Assembly (NCBI RefSeq): GCF_029958925.1 | Contig: NZ_CP124616.1 | Coordinates: forward strand, 2,604,001 to 2,668,000 | Reading direction: 5' to 3' | From: Tropicibacter oceani | GTDB lineage: Bacteria > Pseudomonadota > Alphaproteobacteria > Rhodobacterales > Rhodobacteraceae | DNA length: 64,000 nucleotides | Part shown: piece by piece, positions 1 to 8,396 of the stretch | Layout of the letters: every line of letters begins with the position of its first letter | How positions within the stretch are numbered: position 1 is the first letter of the stretch | Notes under the pieces: generated by a model | Told to the model about the DNA's origin: nothing | What the model saw: only the letters and a program-made list of their open reading frames with translations | Database searches by the model: none | Program-made: the position numbers and the translations under genes

Positions 1-2
1 AG

Positions 3-3000
3 ACCGCCACGGGCACCACCGAAGGCACCTTTACCGATGCCACCGGGTCGATCCTTGTGACGATCGACCAGCCGGTGCAGCGGATTGAAATCGTTTATGA
101 AAACGGCGACCTTGCGCAGCAGGGCGTGACCGTGTCCGACGTGCATTTCAGCACTGTCGACACCGGCGAGAACCTGCCGCCCGTGGCTGGTGATGACCTG
201 GCGACCACGCCCGAGGACACCGCCATCATCATCGACGTCCTGACCAACGACAGCGACCCCGAAGACGGCACGCTGACCGTGACCGGCGCCAGCGTCGACA
301 TCGGGTCGGTTGTGGTGAACCCCGACAACACGCTGACCTATACGCCGCCCGCCGATTACAACGGCCCGGCAACGATCACCTACACCATCGAAGACCCCGA
401 GGGGAACGCGGCCACCGGCGAGGTTGCCGTGACCGTCGAGCCGGTCAATGACGATCCGGTTGCCGTCGACGATGCCGACACCACGCCCGAGGGCGTTGCC
501 GTCACCATCACCGATCCGTCGTCCAACGACACCGATGTGGACGGCGATCCGCTGACCACGGCCTCGGTCGGCACGCCGACCAACGGCACGGCGGTCCTGA
601 ACCCCGATGGCACCGTGACCTACACGCCCAACGCCGGCTTTGTCGGCGAGGACACGATCCCCTACACCGTCGATGACGGCAACGGCGGCACCGACACCGG
701 TGAAATCGTGGTCACCGTGACCCCGGCGGGCAACACCGACCCCGATGCGGTCGACGACAGCGGCACCACTGCCGTGGACACTCCGGTGATCCTGACCGTT
801 CTGGCCAACGACACCGATCCCGAGGGCGATACGCTCAGCACCGCTTCGGTCGGCACGCCGCTGAACGGCTCTGCCGTGCTGAACGCCGATGACACCGTGA
901 CCTATACGCCGGACACCGGGTTCACCGGGACCGACAGCTTTGAGTACACCATTTCGGACGGCAACGGCGGCACCGACACGGCGACCGTCACGGTCACCGT
1001 CACGGACGAGCCGAACACCGACCCCGACGCCGTCGATGACACGGGTGTGACCACAGTGGACACTCCGGTGATTCTGACCGTCCTGGCCAACGACACCGAT
1101 CCCGAAAACGATCTGCTGACCACCACCGGCGCCACCGTGCCGGCCAATGGCTCTGTCGCGGTCAATCCCGACGGCACGATCACCTATACGCCGAACACCG
1201 GGTTCACCGGGACGGATACCTTTGACTATACGATCGATGACGGCAATGGCGGCACCGACACCGCAACCGTCACCGTGATCGTCGACGATGGCACCAACAC
1301 GCCGCCCGTCGCCTTTGACGACAGCGAGACGACCGGCGTTGACACGCCGATCATCATCGACCCCAAGGCCAATGACGTCGATGCCGAGGACCCGACCGCG
1401 AACCTCAGCGTGGTTGCCATCGGGACGCCGACCAATGGTACGGCGGTTCTGAACGCCGATGGAACGGTGACCTATACGCCCAACGCCGGCTTTACCGGGA
1501 CCGATACCTTTACCTACGAGCTGCGCGACACCGGCGGCCTGGGTGACCAGGGCACCGTCACCGTGACTGTCAGCGACGATCCCAACACCGACCCCGATGC
1601 GGTGGACGATGCCAGCACCACCACCGTCGGCACGCCCGTTTTGATCGACGTGCTGGGCAACGATACCGATCCGGACGGCGATCCGCTGACCACAAACGGC
1701 ACCACCGATCCGGCCAATGGCTCGGTTGCCCTCAATCCTGATGGCACCGTGACCTATACGCCGGACACCGGGTTCACCGGGACCGATACCTTTGACTACA
1801 CCATTTCGGACGGCAATGGCGGCACCGATACGGCGACCGTGACGGTCACCGTTGATCCGGCCGCAAACGAGGATCCGACCGCCGTCGATGACGAGGTCGA
1901 AACACCCGAAGACACGCCGATCACCCTGGATCCGACTGCAAACGACACCGATCCCAACGGCGATCCGGTGGTCTGCATCGCGGTCGGCACGCCGACCAAC
2001 GGGACAGCCACGCTGAACCCCGATGGCACCGTGACCTACACGCCCAACCCGGACTTTGTCGGCGAGGACACGATCCCCTATACCATCGACGATGGTAACG
2101 GCGGCACCGACACCGGTGAAATCGTGGTCACCGTGACCCCGGAGAACGATGATCCGACCGCCGTGGACGACAGCGCCACGACGCCCGAGGACACGGCCAT
2201 CGTGATCCCCGATCCGGCTGCCAACGACACCGATCCGGACGGCGATCCGCTGACCGTGACTTCGGTCGGCACGCCGACCAACGGGACAGCCACGCTGAAC
2301 CCCGATGGCACCGTGACCTATACGCCCAACCCCGACTTTGTCGGCGAGGACACGATCCCCTACACCGTCGATGACGGCAACGGCGGCACCGACACCGGTG
2401 AAATCGTGGTCACCGTGACCCCCGAAGGCAACACCGATCCCGATGCGGTCGACGACAGCGGCACGACTGCCGTAGACACTCCGGTGATCCTGGATGTTCT
2501 GCGCAACGACACCGACCCGGAAAGCGATCCGCTGACCACCACCGGCGCCACCGAGCCGGCCAATGGCACGGTTGCTGTGAACGCCGACGGCACGATCACC
2601 TATACGCCGGACACCGGGTTCACCGGGACGGATACCTTTGACTATACGATCGATGACGGCAATGGCGGCACCGATACGGCGACCGTGACGGTCACCGTGA
2701 CGGATGACCCGAACCAGGCCCCGACCGCCGTGGACGATATCGCCACGACGGAAGAGGACACCCCGGTCATCATCCCGAACCCGGCCGGCAACGACACCGA
2801 TCCGGATGGCGATCCGCTGACCGTGACCTCGATCGGGACGCCGACCAATGGCACCGCCACGCTGAACCCCGATGGCACCGTGACCTATACGCCCGATCCG
2901 GACTATATCGGAACGGACACGATCCCCTATACCGTCGATGACGGCAATGGCGGCACCGACACTGGTGAAATCGTGGTCACCGTCACCCCCGAGGATCTGG

Positions 3001-4697
3001 GCCGCATCGACACGGACATCTTCCCGGTCGATCCGACGCTTCAGGATCAGGATCCCTTCAACGGCTTTGACGAGGACCCCGATCCCAGCGACGACCTGGA
3101 CAGCATCGACGGCACCAGCAGCTCGGATGTGATCAGCACCGGCGACGATGACGACACGATCCGGGCCGGTGGCGGCAGCGATGTGGTCAACCCCGGCATC
3201 GACGATGACCTGGTCTACCTGGGCGCGGGCAACGACTATCTGTTCGACCCGCAGGGCGCCGACACCATCTATGGCGGCTCGGGCAACGACACGATCATCG
3301 CAGGGTCGAACACCTTCTCGAACTACGAAGGCGACGATCCCTTCTTCCCGACGCTGGGCTTCTCCTCGGATCCCAACACCGACGATGGCCGTGATTATGT
3401 CGAAGGCAACAATGGCGACGATTACATCGAAACCGGCGATGATGACGACACCATCGACGGCGGTCAGGGCAACGACACCATCGACGGTGGCATCGACGAC
3501 GACTTGATCACCGGCAACATGGGCAATGACTCGCTGCTGGGTGGTCATGGTTCGGACACCATCGACGGTGGCCAGGACGACGACTATATCGACGGTTCGG
3601 CCCCGGCAGAGCTGGAACTGACCGACGATATCGACGTCAACACGGAAAACGACCGCGACAGCCTGATCGGCGCGCTTGGCAATGACACGATCCTTGGTGG
3701 TGACGATGATGACACTCTGCGCGGCGGTTCTGGCAATGACGTCCTTGATGGTGGCATCGACGATGACCTCATGTTTGGTGGCAACGACGACGACACGCTG
3801 ATCGGCGGCCAGGGCAATGACACCCTGAACGGCGGATCGGGTGCGGACAGCATCTCGGGCGGTGCAGACCGTGACGTGATCATCGTCGACAGCGCGGCAG
3901 ACGGCACCGACGACACCGTCGATGGCGGCGCGGAAGGGGATGACTTTGACGTCCTCGACCTGACCGGCGTGGGCGTGCGCGGTGAAGACTGGCGCATTGT
4001 CGATACCTCGCCGGACAGCAACGGCAACGGCATCGACGGCACCGTCGAGTTCCTGAACGGCGCGGGCGAAGTTACCGGCACCATGGACTTCTTCGAGATC
4101 GAAGAAGTGGTTCCCTGCTTTACCCCCGGCACGCTGATCGCAACCCCGCAGGGCGAGCGACTGGTCGAAGAGCTGCAGGTCGGCGATCGGGTCATCACCC
4201 GTGACAACGGCATCCAGGAAATCAAGTGGATCGGTCGCAAGGACCTGACCGGCCATGACCTGGCACGCAAGCCGCACTTCAAGCCGATCCTGATCCAGAA
4301 GGGCGCGCTGGGGAACAACCTTCCCGAGCACGACATGCTGGTGTCGCCGAACCACCGGATCCTGGTGGCCAACGACAAGACCGCGCTTTACTTTGAAGAG
4401 CGCGAAGTCCTGGTCGCGGCCAAGCATCTGGTCGGCCTTGAAGGGGTCGATGAGGTCGAAAGCCTGGGCGTTGCCTACATCCACGTGATGTTCGAGCAGC
4501 ACGAGGTGATCCTGTCGAACGGTGCCTGGACCGAAAGCTTCCAGCCCGGCGACTACACGCTCAAGGGCATCGGCAATGCCCAGCGTCAGGAAATCTTTGA
4601 GCTCTTCCCCGAGCTGGAGCATGCCGAGGGCCTCAAGGCCTATGGCGCTGCCCGCCGCTCGTTGAAAAAGCACGAGGCACACCTGCTGACCAAGTGA
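3..4697 (+). CDS. Giant RTX/Ig-repeat protein with C-terminal Hint domain (5' partial)
   Basis: The reading frame is open from base 3, so the gene begins upstream of the window; GTG at 57 is only the first internal start-like codon. Numbering from that GTG, residues about 40-975 are ten tandem units of about 94 residues (282 bp). Each opens with a DPxAVDD-like segment and carries GTVTYTP and DGNGGTDT motifs, as in the Ig/cadherin-like repeats (Cadherin_5/Big_9 type) of secreted adhesins. An acidic linker follows, then residues about 1020-1310 hold calcium-binding GGxGND/GDDDDT RTX-type repeats. A Hint domain starts at Cys1354 (CFTPGTLIATPQGE) and includes SPNHRILV. A secreted, probably type I exported, cell-surface protein is inferred. 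The substrate, any self-splicing and the export partners are not visible here. Confidence 0.9.
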   Translation, partial: TATGTTEGTFTDATGSILVTIDQPVQRIEIVYENGDLAQQGVTVSDVHFSTVDTGENLPPVAGDDLATTPEDTAIIIDVLTNDSDPEDGTLTVTGASVDIGSVVVNPDNTLTYTPPADYNGPATITYTIEDPEGNAATGEVAVTVEPVNDDPVAVDDADTTPEGVAVTITDPSSNDTDVDGDPLTTASVGTPTNGTAVLNPDGTVTYTPNAGFVGEDTIPYTVDDGNGGTDTGEIVVTVTPAGNTDPDAVDDSGTTAVDTPVILTVLANDTDPEGDTLSTASVGTPLNGSAVLNADDTVTYTPDTGFTGTDSFEYTISDGNGGTDTATVTVTVTDEPNTDPDAVDDTGVTTVDTPVILTVLANDTDPENDLLTTTGATVPANGSVAVNPDGTITYTPNTGFTGTDTFDYTIDDGNGGTDTATVTVIVDDGTNTPPVAFDDSETTGVDTPIIIDPKANDVDAEDPTANLSVVAIGTPTNGTAVLNADGTVTYTPNAGFTGTDTFTYELRDTGGLGDQGTVTVTVSDDPNTDPDAVDDASTTTVGTPVLIDVLGNDTDPDGDPLTTNGTTDPANGSVALNPDGTVTYTPDTGFTGTDTFDYTISDGNGGTDTATVTVTVDPAANEDPTAVDDEVETPEDTPITLDPTANDTDPNGDPVVCIAVGTPTNGTATLNPDGTVTYTPNPDFVGEDTIPYTIDDGNGGTDTGEIVVTVTPENDDPTAVDDSATTPEDTAIVIPDPAANDTDPDGDPLTVTSVGTPTNGTATLNPDGTVTYTPNPDFVGEDTIPYTVDDGNGGTDTGEIVVTVTPEGNTDPDAVDDSGTTAVDTPVILDVLRNDTDPESDPLTTTGATEPANGTVAVNADGTITYTPDTGFTGTDTFDYTIDDGNGGTDTATVTVTVTDDPNQAPTAVDDIATTEEDTPVIIPNPAGNDTDPDGDPLTVTSIGTPTNGTATLNPDGTVTYTPDPDYIGTDTIPYTVDDGNGGTDTGEIVVTVTPEDLGRIDTDIFPVDPTLQDQDPFNGFDEDPDPSDDLDSIDGTSSSDVISTGDDDDTIRAGGGSDVVNPGIDDDLVYLGAGNDYLFDPQGADTIYGGSGNDTIIAGSNTFSNYEGDDPFFPTLGFSSDPNTDDGRDYVEGNNGDDYIETGDDDDTIDGGQGNDTIDGGIDDDLITGNMGNDSLLGGHGSDTIDGGQDDDYIDGSAPAELELTDDIDVNTENDRDSLIGALGNDTILGGDDDDTLRGGSGNDVLDGGIDDDLMFGGNDDDTLIGGQGNDTLNGGSGADSISGGADRDVIIVDSAADGTDDTVDGGAEGDDFDVLDLTGVGVRGEDWRIVDTSPDSNGNGIDGTVEFLNGAGEVTGTMDFFEIEEVVPCFTPGTLIATPQGERLVEELQVGDRVITRDNGIQEIKWIGRKDLTGHDLARKPHFKPILIQKGALGNNLPEHDMLVSPNHRILVANDKTALYFEEREVLVAAKHLVGLEGVDEVESLGVAYIHVMFEQHEVILSNGAWTESFQPGDYTLKGIGNAQRQEIFELFPELEHAEGLKAYGAARRSLKKHEAHLLTK
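170..2990 (+). repeat. Ten tandem 282-bp in-frame repeats
   Basis: Ten coding repeats of about 282 bp (94 codons) lie head to tail inside the giant RTX/Hint gene. Units near 1980-2080 and 2265-2365 are almost identical in DNA over about 100 bases, whereas outer units differ more. This suggests local duplication or gene conversion and makes the copy number likely to vary between strains. Confidence 0.9.
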
Positions 4698-5010
4698 CCC
4701 TGCCGGGTCCGGAACGAGAATATGCAGCTCGTTCCGGTCCCTTGCCGGGGCCGGAACGCGTAACGAAAACGGGGCGGGGAAACCTGCCCCGTTTTTTATG
4801 ACAATTCGATGAATTTATTCGGAAAATAAGCGCCTTAACATAACGACAGCATGCGGCTGCTATCAGGTGCAATGAACGGCCATTTGCTGACGGTAACCGG
4901 TGCTCGAATGACGGAAATCGCCCTGTCTGATCCCGCGCTTGCTGCGGTGCGCCTGCCTTTGGCGTGTCAGCCTGCCGCTGCGGTCGTCTCTGGACCTGTG
5001 GGCGTGCGCG
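4698..5010. other. Intergenic region between the two RTX/Hint genes
   Basis: This 313-bp gap has no convincing gene. Its first part holds nested inverted repeats, CCGGAACGAG paired with CTCGTTCCGG, then an intrinsic terminator. From about 4800 to 4860 it turns AT-rich, a likely place for the promoter of the downstream RTX gene. I cannot assign -35/-10 boxes with confidence. Confidence 0.6.
4766..4798 (+). terminator. Rho-independent terminator after the giant RTX/Hint gene
   Basis: A stem of AAACGGGGC..GCCCCGTTT type is followed by a run of six T. It lies about 70 bp after the stop codon of the upstream gene. Confidence 0.85.
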
Positions 5011-5248
5011 ATGGCTGATATCAACGGCACCTCTGGCAACGACTCCTTTGTGGGGACCGCTGGCAACGACACGATGCGGGGCTATGACGGATCGGACACG
5101 TTGTTGGGCGGCGCCGGGAACGACGCGATCTATGGCGACAGCCCGTCCCAGATCGACACGGTCGACGGTAATGACGTTCTGTATGGCGAGGCCGGGAATG
5201 ACCGGTTGTTCGGCGGCGCTGGCGATGACACGCTTTATGGCGGGTCGG

Positions 5249-6298
5249 GGCTCTGTTGCACAAATCGGCTGAACGCCGAGTTTCCCCTTTCCCCGGGCGG
5301 ACTTATCCTACGACTTCCGTGACGGGCATGCCGAGCGCGGTGTAGCCGTTCAGGACGGCAATGCGGACCTGGAGTTCCGCGACCTGGCGGTCGAAGTCCC
5401 GCGCCATGAGCCGCTGGCCCAGCAACTTCATACAATGCATTTTTGTCTCGACGCGGCTTCGGCGGTGGTATCCGCTCCATCGTCGCCAGAGTGCGCGGCC
5501 CAGGTATTTCGCCGCGCGCAAGGCCTCGTTTCGCGCCACGGCTCCGGCGGTGATCGTCTTCCAGGGCTTCGCGTTTTTGCGGGGCGGGATGACGGCATGG
5601 GCGCCGCGATCTGCAATCGCATCGTGGCATTTGCGCGTGTCGTAGGCGCCATCAGCCGTGACGCTACCGATTTCCTGGTCCTGCGGGATTTGGTCGAGAA
5701 GGTCGGGTAGGATCGGCGCATCACCGATGTGGCTCCCGGTGATTTCGACGGCCCGAACCTCCAGCGTTTCCTCATCAATCCCCAAGTGGATCTTGCGCCA
5801 GACGCGGCGTTTAGGGCCGCCATGCTTGCGGGCGTGCCACTCGCCTTCGCCCTCGACCTTGATCCCGGTGCTGTCTATCAACAGGTGCAACGGCCCCTTG
5901 GAGCCGCGGTATGGGATGTTGACGGCCAAGGTCTTCTGGCGGCGAGATAGCGTGCTGAAGTCGGGCACCGTCCAGTTCAGACCGACCAGCTGCAGCAGGC
6001 TCTCGACGAACCCGGTCGTCTGCCGGAGCGCCATGCCGAACAGCACTTTCATCGAGAGGCACGTCTGTATGGCGGCGTCGCTATAGCTCTGCTGGCGGCC
6101 ACGCCTGCCTGTCGGCACGGCATCCCAGATCATCTCAGGGTCGAACCAGATCGTCAGCGAGCCCCGGCGCTTGAGCGCTTCATTGTAGGCTGGCCAGTTT
6201 CTGGTCTTGTAGGTCGGGGGTATGGGTCTGCTCATGCATCCCAGCTACCACGCTGGATTCACGAGATGAATCCCTCACGCGATTTGTGCAACAGAGCC
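5249..6298 (-). mobile_element. IS5-family insertion sequence (IS903-like), complete, 1050 bp
   Basis: The element has perfect 19-bp terminal inverted repeats, GGCTCTGTTGCACAAATCG, at 5249-5267 and, inverted, at 6280-6298. It is flanked by a 9-bp direct repeat GCGGGTCGG at 5240-5248 and 6299-6307, the target size typical of IS903-type IS5 elements. One intact DDE transposase gene fills it on the minus strand. Perfect ends, an intact transposase and an intact target duplication indicate a recent insertion that may still be mobile. Confidence 0.96.
5303..6235 (-). CDS. IS5-family DDE transposase
   Basis: The 310-residue transposase catalyses cut-and-paste movement of the surrounding element. 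The DDE residues can be read as Asp121 (LLIDSTG), Asp195 (TADGAYD) and Glu263 in the Y-(2)-R-(3)-E-(6)-K signature (Tyr256, Arg259, Glu263, Lys270). The length is normal for the IS903-like group and no frameshift or internal stop is present. It is transcribed against the disrupted RTX gene. Confidence 0.95.
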   Translation of the reverse strand: MSRPIPPTYKTRNWPAYNEALKRRGSLTIWFDPEMIWDAVPTGRRGRQQSYSDAAIQTCLSMKVLFGMALRQTTGFVESLLQLVGLNWTVPDFSTLSRRQKTLAVNIPYRGSKGPLHLLIDSTGIKVEGEGEWHARKHGGPKRRVWRKIHLGIDEETLEVRAVEITGSHIGDAPILPDLLDQIPQDQEIGSVTADGAYDTRKCHDAIADRGAHAVIPPRKNAKPWKTITAGAVARNEALRAAKYLGRALWRRWSGYHRRSRVETKMHCMKLLGQRLMARDFDRQVAELQVRIAVLNGYTALGMPVTEVVG

Positions 6299-7725
6299 GC
6301 GGGTCGGGCGATGATACGGTTTATGCCGCCCGCGGGTCCGGAAACGAGGTCATCTATGGCGGCACCGGCGACGACAGCTTTTACGTCGGCTCCTGGGGCG
6401 TCAACACCACGGCGGACGTGGTGTTTTCCGGGAATTATACCGCTACCATCGATTATGCGGCCACGGGCGAAACCATCCAGATTTTCGAGGTCGAGAATTT
6501 CGCCTATTCGGGCAACAACGACACCATCGACGCCTCTGCCACCACCCTCGGTCACAGTCACATCCTGTTCGGAGGCAACGATTACATTCAGGCCGGCAGC
6601 GGCGCCGACAGCATCGACGCCTGGAGCGGCAACAACACCGTCTTTGGCGGTGACGGCAACGACACGATCACCACCGGCAGTGACGTCGCCAACAACTATT
6701 TCGACGGGCAGGGCGGCAATGACACCATCAGCGGCAGCGCGGGCGCCGATACGCTGGTGGGCGGTCTTGGCAATGACACGCTGCAGGGCAAGCTGGGCGC
6801 CGATGTGCTTTCCGGCGGGGCTGGCAATGACGTCTTTGTCTACAGTGCCGGTGATGGCAATGACGCGATCACCGATTTCAACATCGGCAACACCGGCACC
6901 TTGAATGATGGTAATTCCGGCGACAACGATTTCATCAACCTGTCCGGCTTTTATGACAATATTTTCGAACTGCGCGCCGACCAGGCCGATGACGGCGTTC
7001 TGAACCAGTCCAACGACGGCGTCGGGGGCGTCGACTATTCGGACAACAACAGTTTTGGCACGGGCAGCCTGACCTTTACCAATGCCACGCCGGACGCGGC
7101 CTTTTTCACCGCCGAAAACACCGGTGTCGCCTGTTTCGCCGACAACGTGCGGATCAAAACCCAACGCGGCGAGGTGAAGGCGCGCGATATCGTCGTCGGG
7201 GATTGGATATTGACGCGGGACAATGGCTATCAGCAGGTGCGCTGGTGCGGTGCGTCGCGGCTGTCGCCCCGGCGGTTGGCCAAATCTCCAGCCCTGCGCC
7301 CGATCCGGATCGCCGCGGGCAGTCTGAGCGGGGGATTGCCGCTGTGCCCCTTGCGGGTGTCACCGCAGCACCGGGTCCTGATTTCGACCCCCGAAACGGC
7401 GCTGTTGTTCGGCGAACAAGAGGTGTTGGTTCCGGCGGTGCAACTTCTGGGCAAGCGGGGCATTCGGCAGGTGTCGGGCGATCGCGCGGTGACCTATGTG
7501 CATTTCATGTTCGATCAGCATGAACTGGTCTGCTCGTCCGGGATATGGACCGAGAGTTTCCAACCCGGAGAGGTTACGCTAGGCGCGCTTGACCAGGATC
7601 AGCGCGCCGAGATTTTCCATATATTCCCGCAGCTTGCGCAGCGGGAAGGGTTGGCGGCCTATGTCGCCGCGCGCCGGTCGCTGAAACGGCACGAGGCGGC
7701 CTTGCTCAGTCTGTTGTGATCTTGC

Positions 7726-8328
7726 TCAGACGTGGGTGTCGGCGCGCCAGCGCGCCCATGCCTCGGGCGTGTCCAGATCGGTCAGGGCGCGGGCCCCGTC
7801 CAGCGCGATCCGGGACAGCCGGTGCGCATTGGCCTTGACCACGTCGCGCGCGCCCTGGTCGCCGGTCAGCCGGATCAGGGCGGAAAAGCAATCAGCCGGG
7901 AACAGAACCGGGTGGCCGGGCGTGCCATCAAGGCTGGTCGCCTGTTGCAGCATTGGATGTGGAGTGGCCTCGAACCCATTGATAAGCTGGGACATATCCG
8001 CTGTCGTCAGCTCGGGCATGTCGCCCGGCAGGATCATCACCGCGCGCATGCCGCCCGGCAACAGGGAAACCCCGCGCCGCAGCGAGGCGGACATGCCTTC
8101 ACTGGCGTCCGGCACGGCGATCACCTGCACCGGCAGCCCGGCCAGGGCCTCGGCGCGCGGATGGTCATGATCGGGCAGGGTGACGGCCACATGGCAGCCG
8201 GTGGCAAGCGCTTGCTCGGCCTGACGGCGCAGCAGCGGCAACCCGTCGACCTGTTCCAGCAGCTTGTCTTTCCCCCGCATCCGCGAGCTGGCACCCGCAG
8301 CGGGAATCAAAATGGCGATATCATGCAT
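7726..8328 (-). CDS. MobA-like nucleotidyltransferase, probable molybdenum cofactor cytidylyltransferase
   Basis: This 200-residue protein belongs to the MobA-like NTP-transferase family (MocA/CoxI-type). These proteins attach CMP, or in some relatives GMP, to molybdopterin for xanthine-dehydrogenase-type enzymes. The N-terminal IPAAGASSRMRGKDKLL is the nucleotide-binding loop, and LPGDMPEL holds the metal-binding aspartate. GTPGHPVLFP matches the conserved middle motif. It lies 68 bp downstream of the DAO/GcvT gene on the same strand and ends 6 bp from the broken RTX gene. The cox-type Mo-hydroxylase 50 kb away in this window would be a natural client, which is inference only. Confidence 0.85.
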   Translation of the reverse strand: MHDIAILIPAAGASSRMRGKDKLLEQVDGLPLLRRQAEQALATGCHVAVTLPDHDHPRAEALAGLPVQVIAVPDASEGMSASLRRGVSLLPGGMRAVMILPGDMPELTTADMSQLINGFEATPHPMLQQATSLDGTPGHPVLFPADCFSALIRLTGDQGARDVVKANAHRLSRIALDGARALTDLDTPEAWARWRADTHV

Positions 8329-8396
8329 GGCGTGTGTATAGCAGACCCTACGTCACTTTGTCAGGGGGCGCTGTGTCAGCGCCGCCCGATTTTGTG

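Larger units (their letters stand above)
5011..7719 (+). pseudogene. RTX/Hint-domain protein interrupted by an IS5-family element
   Basis: The gene starts at ATG 5011 (MADINGTSGND) with RTX-type GGAGND repeats and is broken at 5249 by an insertion sequence. Removing the element and one 9-bp target copy joins 5011-5248 to 6308-7719 in frame, giving 549 residues and restoring a perfect GGSGDDTVY repeat across the junction. The restored protein has RTX repeats (about 1-200), a spacer, and a Hint domain beginning at Cys355 (CFADNVRIKTQRGE) with SPQHRVLIS. Its C-terminal tail (AARRSLKRHEA) resembles that of the giant upstream protein, so the two are paralogues. As it stands, translation from 5011 runs into the element and stops at 5322. 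The 3' part has no credible ribosome binding site. Function is very probably lost. Confidence 0.9.

Noticed and set aside
57-59. GTG at 57 as the true start of the giant RTX gene
   Set aside because: The frame remains open to the window edge with coding-like sequence and there is no signal or ribosome site at 57.
170-2990. Regular repeats as a CRISPR array
   Set aside because: The units are 282 bp, in-frame and translate to Ig/cadherin-like domains; there are no short repeats with unique spacers or cas genes.
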